Origin: Treponema zioleckii
Lineage (GTDB): Bacteria > Spirochaetota > Spirochaetia > Treponematales > Treponemataceae
Direction: 5' to 3'
DNA: 57,208 bases
Assembly (NCBI RefSeq): GCF_014737315.1
Contig: NZ_JPUF01000019.1
Location: 1-57,208, forward strand
Shown here: piece after piece, positions 13,566 through 21,855 of the stretch
Numbering within the stretch: the first letter of the stretch is position 1
How the letters are laid out: every line of letters begins with the position of its first letter
Translations under genes and position numbers: made by a program
Notes under the pieces: model-generated
The model's database searches: none
What the model saw: the letters and a program-made list of their open reading frames with translations, nothing else
Told to the model about the DNA's origin: nothing

Positions 13566-15737
13566 ATGAACTACACATACGATAAAAAGAGTTTGATTCG
13601 GGACGGAAAACGATGGTTCCCGATTATGGGCGAAATTCATTATTCCCGCGTGCCTTGCAAATACTGGGCGGACGAACTTAACAAAATGAAGGCTGGCGGA
13701 GTTGATGTCGTTTCAACTTACGTAATTTGGATTCATCACGAAGAGATTGAAGGTGAATACGATTGGAGCGGGGAGCGAAATTTAAAAGAATTCCTTGCGA
13801 CTGCAAAAAAATGCGGCGTAAAAGTTTTTCTTAGAATCGGACCGTGGTGCCACGGCGAAGTTCGTAACGGCGGATTTCCTGACTGGCTTTTAAAAAAGGA
13901 TTTTGAGGCGCGCACCAATGACGAGCGTTATTTTGAAGTCGTAAAAAAATTCTATTCAAAAGTTTATGAGCAGTCTTGTGACTTTTTGTGCGACGAAAAC
14001 GGCAAAGATGACAACACTGTAATCGGTGTGCAGATAGAAAACGAATACGGTCATTGTGGCGGGCTTTACGAAAAAGAAGCTGGCGAAGCTCACATGAAGC
14101 GACTTCTTTTGATTGCGCGCGAAATTGGATTCAAAGTGCCCTTGTACACTGCGACTGGCTGGGGCGGTGCTTGGACTGGCGGAATGATTCCTGTTATGGG
14201 CGGATATTGCGATGCTCCGTGGGACCAGCGAATTACAGAAATCGAACCGAGCGGAAACTTTACTTTTACCCATGAGCGGAACGACCACAACATTGGAAGC
14301 GACCATGGATTTGGCTACGGAGTTACGTTCGACATAAAAAAATTCCCGTACCTTACGGCGGAACTTGGCGGCGGTTTGCAGGTTACGGCTCACAGACGAA
14401 CGATTGCGCTGGCAAAAGACATTTCTGCCGTGGCTACGGTAAAACTCGGAAGCGGCGTAAATCTTCTTGGATTCTACATGTATCACGGCGGCACGAACCC
14501 GGAGGGCAAACTTACCACGCTTCAGGAATCTACAGATACAGGATATTTAAACGATCTTCCTGTAAAATCTTACGACTTTAGGGCGCCAATCCGCGAATTC
14601 GGGCAGGTTTCTGACACTCTCCGCGAGTTAAAATTGCTCAGTCTTTTTGCTAAGGATTTTGGAGAAGAACTTTGCACATTCAAGGCAGAAATTCCTTCGG
14701 ATAATCCGCTTGACCCAAAGAATTTGGAAAATTTGCGATATTCATACAGATGCAGCGAGGACGGCTCGAAAGGCTATCTTTTTGTGAACAATTACGTTCG
14801 TCATCAGGTGCTAAAATCCCACGAAAACGTAACGTTCGCTTCGCCTGACGGAAAAGTGACTTTTCCAAAAATGAACATCAAAAATGGCGATTTCTTTTTC
14901 TTTCCGTTCAACATGACTTTTGGCGACGGAAAAATTCGTTCGGCCGAGATGACTCCGTTGTGCGCCTTAAAGCAAGAAAATCTATTTGTCTTCTATATAA
15001 ATAGTGTTTCTGACAAAGAAGATTTTATTGATTTTGAAAAACAACCTTCGGATTCAAAATATCTCGTGCTTTCGAGAAAAGACGCGCTTAACGTTTGGAA
15101 AGTCAAGAATCATATTTTTGTTGCAAATGATTCTTCGTATGTGTTTGAAAACGAAAATGGCGGAATCACTGTAACGGATTCTTGTTCGGACGGAAAAATC
15201 GGTTTTTACGTTTACCCGGATTTGGCTGAGATTCCAAAGGGATTTAAAAAGGGAGCCACAAAGAATCTTAATGTTGCTTTAAAACTTCCGAAAGTTGACT
15301 TTGCATATTATGAAAAGTCCGTTGACGCGGGTGAGCTAAATATGCGTGTTGGTGCGCAGGAGATTTCTGATTCTGATTCATCTAAAAAAATTGCTTTGAA
15401 TCTTTCTGAGTATCTTTTGCAAATCGGAAAAAATGACGTGTCGGACGTGTTCGTAACGATTGATTACGTTGGGGAGAGGGCAAAACTTTACGAAAAAATC
15501 GGGGAAGAGCGAAAGTTGATTCTTGATAATTTTTGGGTCGGGGAAGATTTTCCGTGGGAAATCGGCTTAAAACGGTTCGCGGATTCAAAAATCAACCTGG
15601 CGAATTTGGAACTTGAAATCCTTCCGCTAAAAAAAGGCGCAAAAATCTATCTTGAGAAATGGCCAGAAATTTCGGGCGATTCAGTTTGCAAAATCAAATC
15701 GGTTTTTGTGCGAAAAGAATACACTGTAAAATTTTGA
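13566..15737 (+). CDS. GH35 beta-galactosidase
   Basis: The 723-residue protein has no signal peptide, so it is cytoplasmic. It matches GH35: GEIHYSRVPCKYWADEL at the start, GPWCHGEVRNGGFPDWLL, the acid/base motif QIENEYG (Glu160) and the nucleophile region YLTAELGGG (Glu266), with beta-rich C-terminal domains. It would remove terminal beta-galactose from imported galacto-oligosaccharides. Bacillus uses a GH42 enzyme for this step. The ribosome site TTGGAG lies 8 nt before the ATG. A LacI operator sits just upstream and the GH53 gene follows after 18 bp. Confidence 0.93.
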   Translation: MNYTYDKKSLIRDGKRWFPIMGEIHYSRVPCKYWADELNKMKAGGVDVVSTYVIWIHHEEIEGEYDWSGERNLKEFLATAKKCGVKVFLRIGPWCHGEVRNGGFPDWLLKKDFEARTNDERYFEVVKKFYSKVYEQSCDFLCDENGKDDNTVIGVQIENEYGHCGGLYEKEAGEAHMKRLLLIAREIGFKVPLYTATGWGGAWTGGMIPVMGGYCDAPWDQRITEIEPSGNFTFTHERNDHNIGSDHGFGYGVTFDIKKFPYLTAELGGGLQVTAHRRTIALAKDISAVATVKLGSGVNLLGFYMYHGGTNPEGKLTTLQESTDTGYLNDLPVKSYDFRAPIREFGQVSDTLRELKLLSLFAKDFGEELCTFKAEIPSDNPLDPKNLENLRYSYRCSEDGSKGYLFVNNYVRHQVLKSHENVTFASPDGKVTFPKMNIKNGDFFFFPFNMTFGDGKIRSAEMTPLCALKQENLFVFYINSVSDKEDFIDFEKQPSDSKYLVLSRKDALNVWKVKNHIFVANDSSYVFENENGGITVTDSCSDGKIGFYVYPDLAEIPKGFKKGATKNLNVALKLPKVDFAYYEKSVDAGELNMRVGAQEISDSDSSKKIALNLSEYLLQIGKNDVSDVFVTIDYVGERAKLYEKIGEERKLILDNFWVGEDFPWEIGLKRFADSKINLANLELEILPLKKGAKIYLEKWPEISGDSVCKIKSVFVRKEYTVKF

Positions 15738-15755
15738 GAGTTTTAGGAGGCAAAT

Positions 15756-17729
15756 ATGATTAGGGGGACGCGATTGAAGAAATTTGCAGCTCTTGCAACT
15801 ATGCTTCTTAGCTTTGGGCCGGCTTTTTCTTCGGGAAAGGCCAGCGAGGCTATAAAGCAGAAAATTGTTGTTGAAAAAGTTGACGGTCTTCGGGAAGACT
15901 TTATGAAGGGCGTTGACATAAGCATGATTGACCAGATTGAAAAGTCTGGCGGAAAATTTTACAACGTCCGCGGCGAAGAAGATGATATTTTTAACATCTT
16001 GAAGGAGCATGGCGTAAATTACGTTAGAATCAGGCTTTGGAACAATCCTACCTACGAAGAGAATCAGTACGACAAAAACGGAAAGCTCATTGCAAAAAAA
16101 GGCTCAAAACGTGGCGGCGGAGACAATACGATTGAGACTGACCTTAGAATCGCAAAGAGGATAAAGGCTGCTGGCTTAAAATTCATGCTCGACTTCCATT
16201 ATTCTGACTTTTGGGCAGACCCTGGAAAGCAGTACATGCCTCAGGACTGGAAAAATTTGACTCCGGCTCAGCTTGAGGACACGGTTGAAAAATTCACCCG
16301 CGAGACAATTGACCGCTTTGTTGCGGCAGGTTGCGCTCCTGATTCCGTTCAGATTGGAAACGAGCTTAACTCTGGATTCATGTGGCCTGTCGGTCAGACT
16401 TGGAGCGAGAATCCAAAAGAAAAAATCGGCGGAATGAAGGAATTTATGCGTCTTTTGGACCGCGCTTCTAAGGGCGTTCGTTCTTCAAAAGCGGGCGAGA
16501 GCATAAAAATCATAATTCACCTTGCGGACGGCGGAAAACAGGATTTGTACAAATATGTTTTTGACGAAGTTAAAAAGTCAAAAATTGAATACGACATTAT
16601 CGGTCTTTCGTTCTATCCGTACTGGCATGGTTCTCTTGCCGACTTGAAGGCAAATCTTGAGATGATTTCTAAGCGTTACGGAAAAGAAATGGCGGTTGTT
16701 GAGACTGCTTATGCTTTTACCGAGGAAAATGGCGATTCTCAGGGAAACGTGTTCCAGATTTATTCTGATGATGCGCACGGTTATGTGCCGAGCGTTCAGG
16801 GACAGGCGACCGAGATTCGCGACATTATCGCTACGGTTTCTAGCGTAAAGGGCGGATGCGGCGTTTTTTACTGGGAAGCTGACTCAATTTTGGCAAAAGG
16901 CGCGAATCTTTCTGCAACAGAAGGAAACACTTGGGAAAATCAGGCTATGTTCAGCTTTGACGGAAAAGTTCTTCCTTCAATGGCAGTATGGAATCTCGTT
17001 AGCGGAAAAGGCGAAGTTAAAAACGTTTGGGGCGGCGAAGCTAAAAACGGAACTGCGTCTGACCCGTATGCTGTTGCGGAAAAAATTGAGGTTACGGTAA
17101 AACCCGGCGAAGCTCCAAAACTTCCTTCAAAAATCAAAGTGATTTTAAAGAGCGACAGCGAAACTTTGGCTGACGTAAAATGGAACGAAGTTGACTGGAA
17201 AAATCAGAAAGTCGGAAAAGTTTTGGTTGAAGGTTCGGTTTCTGGAAGTGATTTTAAGGCAGTAGCGACTGTTGAAGTTTCAAACAAAACGAATCTGATT
17301 TTAGACCCTTCGTTTGAAAGCGGAAAATTCGGCAAATGGGTTTTGAACGGACCTTCAAGCGCAAGTTTCCTTGAAAACAACAAAGGTAACGCGCACTCTG
17401 GAAAATTCACTTACAAGTACTGGCTTGCAAATGGATTCCGCTCTATTCTTTCGCAGAAAATTACGGCGCTTGAAAACGGCACCTACGAGCTTTCTGTTTG
17501 GGCAATGGGCGGTGGCGGCGAGAAAAACATTCGTCTTTTTGCGGCTGGCTACGACGGAACAGAAAAGCAAATCACAGCAAAAATCACGAACACTGGCTGG
17601 AACGAGTGGAAACAGTACAAAATCCGCATTCCTGTAACTTCGGGAGCTGTTACTGTTGGAATCTATTTGGACACTGCCCCGGATTGTTGGGGAAACTTTG
17701 ACGACATTGAGCTTGTAAAAGTGGATTAG
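15756..17729 (+). CDS. GH53 endo-beta-1,4-galactanase with CBM61-like module
   Basis: The 657-residue secreted enzyme begins with a signal peptide (basic MIRGTRLKK then hydrophobic to about residue 26). The GH53 TIM barrel spans about residues 45-405, with acid/base in QIGNELNSG (Glu203) and nucleophile in VVETAYAF (Glu316). A bacterial Ig-like domain (about 435-515) and a C-terminal jelly-roll resembling CBM61 (NLILDPSFESGKFGKWVLN to the end) follow. CBM61 is known to bind beta-1,4-galactan. It would cut galactan side chains of pectin outside the cell. It is probably cotranscribed with the GH35 gene. Confidence 0.94.
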   Translation: MIRGTRLKKFAALATMLLSFGPAFSSGKASEAIKQKIVVEKVDGLREDFMKGVDISMIDQIEKSGGKFYNVRGEEDDIFNILKEHGVNYVRIRLWNNPTYEENQYDKNGKLIAKKGSKRGGGDNTIETDLRIAKRIKAAGLKFMLDFHYSDFWADPGKQYMPQDWKNLTPAQLEDTVEKFTRETIDRFVAAGCAPDSVQIGNELNSGFMWPVGQTWSENPKEKIGGMKEFMRLLDRASKGVRSSKAGESIKIIIHLADGGKQDLYKYVFDEVKKSKIEYDIIGLSFYPYWHGSLADLKANLEMISKRYGKEMAVVETAYAFTEENGDSQGNVFQIYSDDAHGYVPSVQGQATEIRDIIATVSSVKGGCGVFYWEADSILAKGANLSATEGNTWENQAMFSFDGKVLPSMAVWNLVSGKGEVKNVWGGEAKNGTASDPYAVAEKIEVTVKPGEAPKLPSKIKVILKSDSETLADVKWNEVDWKNQKVGKVLVEGSVSGSDFKAVATVEVSNKTNLILDPSFESGKFGKWVLNGPSSASFLENNKGNAHSGKFTYKYWLANGFRSILSQKITALENGTYELSVWAMGGGGEKNIRLFAAGYDGTEKQITAKITNTGWNEWKQYKIRIPVTSGAVTVGIYLDTAPDCWGNFDDIELVKVD

Positions 17730-17734
17730 ACACT

Positions 17735-17880
17735 AGATACGAAGTATGAAGTATGAAGTATGAAGTTTGGAGTGGGACATTCTGACGGTTAGGCATTCTT
17801 GTTGTTATGGGAATGCCAAAAAGAATTGTCATGCTGAACTCGACCGCTTTCGTTTTCGCGGTCGCCTTGATTCAGCATCT
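17735..17880. repeat. GAAGTAT direct repeats and 54-bp palindromic repeat, copy 1
   Basis: A run of GAAGTAT repeats (about 17738-17768) is followed by a 54-bp unit at 17827-17880. The unit has nested stems, ATGCTGAA/TTCAGCAT outside and CGACCGC/GCGGTCG inside. It is present again, exactly and in inverted orientation, at 25075-25128. Confidence 0.75.
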
Positions 17881-17976
17881 GCACTGCATGGTGCACAGAT
17901 AGGAATGTCTACTGATTATTATTAGAGGCGTTCGAAAACTTCAGCTTTTCGAACACCTTATACTGCTGGAGGAAAA

Positions 17977-19806
17977 ATGAAAAAATCAAAATATATTCTT
18001 CTGCTCACGGCACTTTTTGCGTCTTCGCTTTTTGCGCAGGAAGCTAACGATGGTTTTGTTGTGCCTTTGAACGAAGATTTGAAGAACGCGATTTTTGCCG
18101 CAACTGCAAACGGGAACGCAAATGCAGAGTCTGCAAACAATACCCAGAGCGCAGCTGGCCCATTTAAGGATTTGAAAATGGGACTTTGGCTTGAAACTCA
18201 GGCTGTAACAGAGTCTTTGATTCGTAACATCAGCGACCACACCAAAAAAGGCTACGAGTTTGACAACGCTCATTGGAAGACCGAGGCAAACTGGTGGTTC
18301 TGGGGAAAAGTTTCAAAAAACGTCTTGCTTTCTTCTGAAATCTCGGTGCTGAATTTTGACAAAACTCTTTATCAGGCAAATTCCTATGCCGCAAATGTGC
18401 CTGACGTAACTTGGGGCGACGGATTCCAGTCTGTTTTTGCAATGTTCGCCTCTCCGTTCAAAAACGGAAATGACGAAGGACTCGGCTATTTTAAGAAAAT
18501 GGGTGTGGAGCTTACCACGCCGTATGTGATTACCCGACTCGGTTATGGCGACCTTGGCCGCGACGGCGGAATGAGCCATTTTGACGGAATCTTTAACGTA
18601 ATCGACTATAAATCTTGGAACGGATATACAGAACTCAAAAACGGTTCTGCAATTCAGGAATTCGGCGATTTTAAAGTTGACGCACTTCTTGCATTGAGCG
18701 ACAAAATCGGAACTTACGGAACTTACGACTGGCTCGGCGTAAAATACAAAGATTTTGCCGAAGCAAAGTTCACATTCGGAAGTTCCAGCACGGAAGAGCA
18801 GCTTTTCTTCTACAATCGAACGAACACGAACGCATTCTCAACTTATTTTGCCGTAAATCCGCTTGAAAAGTTGAAGGTTGAAGCTCATCTTCTCGGAACA
18901 TTCGGAACTGACGACTTAAAACTCGGAAGCGACACTTTGGCTTACGCAGGCCGAATCGGCTGGAAGGCAGATTCTTGGAACGCAAGTCTTATGCAGAGCG
19001 TTGCCGGAAAAAATGTAAACTCGGTTTGGGGAAGCGACGGCGCATACTACGACGACATCAACGCGAATACGGCGACGACACAGCTTGACGCAAAAAAATC
19101 TTTTGCAAACGAAATATTGCCTTTTTCGGTTGGACTTGACCAGGGCTTCACTTATGTGCTGAACGACACGGACAGCCAGTATGAGGGCGCATTGAAATTC
19201 AGAACTGAGCCATTCGCAGACTTTGACGTTTCAAATCTTCTTGGAAAGAATTTGAAAGTTGGCTTTTACGGCGTTATGAATTTTGACAGACTTTCTGAAA
19301 ATCAGGACGCAGACAAAAACTTTATAAAAAGCTTGGACGAAGCCGGAGTGGAGCTTTCAACAGAGAATGCACTTCCGTTCGCAAAAAAGACGGTTTTGAG
19401 CTACGCGGTAAAGCGCACTTATGGCAGCTGGGAAAGCGGTTCATCTTACCCGCTTCAAATGACTTACCATTCAATCATGCTTACTTCTGACGTTACGGAC
19501 AACTTGAACGTTACGTTTGGTTCGGTAATCAGAGATGACAACACCGACAGCGACACGAACGTTCCTGCAGCATTCGCACTCGGAGCAAGCGTTAACAATC
19601 TTCCGCTTCCGGGACATCCTAGCCTTTGGACGCACTTTACTTACAGCATGTTCCCTTACACGGACAACAATTACACTCTCCGACGCTGGGACGAAGAAAA
19701 CGAGTTGTCTACTCACAGAAGCTATCTCTTGAACGAGCTTAGCGGCGAAGAAAATGATTGCAGATACAAGAGCCGCGTGAGCGTTGGTCTCATTTGGAAC
19801 TTGTAA
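17977..19806 (+). CDS. Predicted outer-membrane beta-barrel protein
   Basis: The 609-residue protein has a cleavable signal peptide (MKKSKYILLLTALFASSLFA-Q). The mature part is rich in Gly, Asn and aromatic residues and has alternating beta-strand patterning throughout, with no membrane helices. It looks like a porin-like barrel, though no named family is recognised with certainty. Its place between the two GH53 genes suggests an outer-membrane channel for galacto-oligosaccharides, functionally parallel to SusC or LamB; this is inference. The ribosome site CTGGAGG precedes the ATG. Confidence 0.65.
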   Translation: MKKSKYILLLTALFASSLFAQEANDGFVVPLNEDLKNAIFAATANGNANAESANNTQSAAGPFKDLKMGLWLETQAVTESLIRNISDHTKKGYEFDNAHWKTEANWWFWGKVSKNVLLSSEISVLNFDKTLYQANSYAANVPDVTWGDGFQSVFAMFASPFKNGNDEGLGYFKKMGVELTTPYVITRLGYGDLGRDGGMSHFDGIFNVIDYKSWNGYTELKNGSAIQEFGDFKVDALLALSDKIGTYGTYDWLGVKYKDFAEAKFTFGSSSTEEQLFFYNRTNTNAFSTYFAVNPLEKLKVEAHLLGTFGTDDLKLGSDTLAYAGRIGWKADSWNASLMQSVAGKNVNSVWGSDGAYYDDINANTATTQLDAKKSFANEILPFSVGLDQGFTYVLNDTDSQYEGALKFRTEPFADFDVSNLLGKNLKVGFYGVMNFDRLSENQDADKNFIKSLDEAGVELSTENALPFAKKTVLSYAVKRTYGSWESGSSYPLQMTYHSIMLTSDVTDNLNVTFGSVIRDDNTDSDTNVPAAFALGASVNNLPLPGHPSLWTHFTYSMFPYTDNNYTLRRWDEENELSTHRSYLLNELSGEENDCRYKSRVSVGLIWNL

Positions 19807-19817
19807 GGGGGTAGAAG

Positions 19818-20414
19818 ATGAGAAAATTAGGAATTAGGAATGAAGAATGCAGAATTCGGAATGCGAAATTCGAAAATTATCATGCTGAAGTCGCTTCTTC
19901 CAATTGTCATACTGGACTTGTTTCAGCATCTAGATTCCGAAACAAGTTCGGAATGACGCGGTTTTCCAAACTTGGAATGGCAATGTTTGCGATGATTCTT
20001 TCGCTCTCTATGATTTTTGCCCTTGTTTCTTGTGCTGACGAAAACGGCTTGCATGACCAGAACGCGCTTTTGGTTACGATGAAATTTACGGGTTTTGGAA
20101 GCGTTTCTGGAAATTATTCTATTCCTGGAAATTTTGACGGAACTGGTTCTTGGGACAACACGAATGTTGATGTGGTTTTGAAAGACGGCGAAGGAACTTC
20201 AAACCAAATTGCAGTGACCGTGAGCAACATTCAGTTTTCGCTCTGTCCTGTAAATAGTTGGGATCGCCCGTGGAACGATAACGGCATTAATGGAAATGGA
20301 AGTAGCGATGGCAAGATGCAGAATTTTTACATTGACGGACTTGATTTGGGTGCTGGCGAAGTGACTCTCGTAATTGACGCTTCAAGCGGAACGGCAGTGC
20401 CAGTTGTAGAATAG
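19818..20414 (+). CDS. Small surface lipoprotein with repeat-derived N-terminus
   Basis: 198 residues from ATG 19818, which has a strong GGGGG ribosome site. The first ~50 residues are encoded by dispersed repeat sequence (19830-19957). The genuine signal peptide begins only at MTRFSKLGMAMF (ATG 19953) or MAMFAMILSL (ATG 19977) and ends LVSC, so a later start is likely for the functional protein. The mature part begins LLVTMKFTGFGSVSGNYSIP and has a beta-sandwich look with Trp residues, as in glycan-binding proteins. No family is recognised. It lies 11 bp after the outer-membrane gene. Confidence 0.65.
   Translation: MRKLGIRNEECRIRNAKFENYHAEVASSNCHTGLVSASRFRNKFGMTRFSKLGMAMFAMILSLSMIFALVSCADENGLHDQNALLVTMKFTGFGSVSGNYSIPGNFDGTGSWDNTNVDVVLKDGEGTSNQIAVTVSNIQFSLCPVNSWDRPWNDNGINGNGSSDGKMQNFYIDGLDLGAGEVTLVIDASSGTAVPVVE
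19905..19957. repeat. Palindromic repeat inside the lipoprotein reading frame
   Basis: GTCATaCtGgACTTGTTTC and GAAACAAGTTCGGAATGAC are 19-bp arms with three mismatches. The unit is a copy of the GTCATTCCGAAC family and is read in frame as HTGLVSASRFRNKFGMTR. Confidence 0.65.
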
Positions 20415-20423
20415 GAGAGCTAA

Positions 20424-21638
20424 ATGAAAAAATCAAATAAATTGAATATTTCAAACGGAAAAAATAGATTGCGATTGTTGAATTTGTCTAAATCACTTGT
20501 CGCGAGTTTGAGCGGACTTTTTCTTGCTTTCGCCTTTTCTTCTTGCGAGCAGCTTCAGGACACGCTTTCAAGCGAGCAGCTTCTTGATCAAAAAGACGGA
20601 ATCGGTGCTTTGAGCGCACTTTCAACAACTTGCTACTACAACGGACTTGCAGATGCCAACGTAAAAGGCACGGAATCTCACCTTGTTTTGAATCTTTCCC
20701 AGCTCGCGGATGCCACTTCTGCAAGCGTAAAATACGAGCTTTCGTATTCTATGAACGGCGTGGCTTACACTTCGAGCGGAAGCGGCAGCGGAACTTTGAG
20801 CGCGTCAAAAAGCAAATATTACGTTGACCTTTCCCCGGCAATTAATTTGCTCGACGGAACACAAAACCCATCTTACGACGATATTTCGTATACCGTTACC
20901 GTTTCTGGCATAAAGAACGCGAGCGGAAACGACTACGACGGACGCACAATGCCGACTTTTTCAAAGAAAATTTCTTTTGCCCCGTTGTACAGCGGTGAGG
21001 AAATTGAATTCTCAACGAAACTGGCACCTGCGGGAACAGAATTCTCAATTCCTGTAAACGGAATTTTAACAGCCGTTGACGAGACCGTAGAAGTGACTGC
21101 AGCCTCCGGCACTCTTCCAAGCACAACCTTTACCGCAAGCGTTTCTTCCGACGGAAAAGCAATTAACATAAAAACTACGGAAGACATTTCTAACGAAGAA
21201 TTCACCGCAAGCGTAAAATGCACCGGAATAAAAGTCAAAGGAATCAAAGAAAGCTACGAACACACATTCACTGGCTTGAAGTTTGTAAGTTCTGAGACTA
21301 CAAATTTGGAAAGCGAAAGCACAATTACGTTAGATGGCAGCGTTCAAAACGTTTTTTCTGCTGAAAAATTTGCAAATTTTGGAACAATAAAAGAAATCAA
21401 AATTTTTGCAAAACTTGCAGGTTCTGCAAGTGGTTGGTGGATTAATGCATGTGACAATACTGGGGAAAATTATCTGGTACTCTCTTGGGCTACTAATCCT
21501 ACTTTTGAGGGATATAACTATGAAGGTACCGCAAGTTCTGAGTTGATTTCTGCAATACAGGCTAATGGATTTTATATAAAAGGTTTAGCAACACTCACTT
21601 GCGATGTGATTGTTCAAGTAAAATTTATTGCTGAATAA
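20424..21638 (+). CDS. Surface lipoprotein with C-terminal glycan-binding-like module
   Basis: The 404-residue protein has a long basic leader and a lipobox ending FSS-Cys (Cys41). The middle has Ig-like beta repeats (YELSYSMNGVAYTSSG; SKKISFAPL; TFTASVSSDGKAI). The last ~105 residues (TITLDGSVQNVFSAEKF to the end) resemble the C-terminus of the second GH53 protein: both share a G-WW core and a final L-I--NG-Y-(I/V)-G pattern. No catalytic motif is seen. It may hold substrate at the cell surface near the barrel and GH53 enzymes. The ribosome site AGGAGAG precedes the ATG. Confidence 0.7.
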   Translation: MKKSNKLNISNGKNRLRLLNLSKSLVASLSGLFLAFAFSSCEQLQDTLSSEQLLDQKDGIGALSALSTTCYYNGLADANVKGTESHLVLNLSQLADATSASVKYELSYSMNGVAYTSSGSGSGTLSASKSKYYVDLSPAINLLDGTQNPSYDDISYTVTVSGIKNASGNDYDGRTMPTFSKKISFAPLYSGEEIEFSTKLAPAGTEFSIPVNGILTAVDETVEVTAASGTLPSTTFTASVSSDGKAINIKTTEDISNEEFTASVKCTGIKVKGIKESYEHTFTGLKFVSSETTNLESESTITLDGSVQNVFSAEKFANFGTIKEIKIFAKLAGSASGWWINACDNTGENYLVLSWATNPTFEGYNYEGTASSELISAIQANGFYIKGLATLTCDVIVQVKFIAE

Positions 21639-21699
21639 TGAAAGGCGGTCTTAAAATTGCGGGGCTGGAACCTTCGCAATTACAATAAAACTTTTTTTA

Positions 21700-21832
21700 C
21701 AACGAATAGGTTTGGTCGGTAACTTTACGTCATTCTGAGCTTGACTCAGAATCTCAAATTTCAATATTGAAAAAGATTCCGAAACAAGTTCGGAATGACA
21801 GACTTCGTATAACTTCTATATCCGACCTAATA
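21700..21832. repeat. Two palindromic repeats before the second GH53 gene
   Basis: CGTCATTCTGAGC...GACTCAGAATC (about 21728-21753) and GATTCCGAAACAAGTTCGGAATGAC (about 21775-21799) belong to the dispersed family. The flanks TAGGTTTGGTCGGTAACTTTA and AACTTCTATATCCGACCTAA are weakly inverted, so the whole may be a diverged relative of the MITE-like elements. Confidence 0.45.
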
Positions 21833-21855
21833 ATTTTTCATCACGGAGGATTTTT

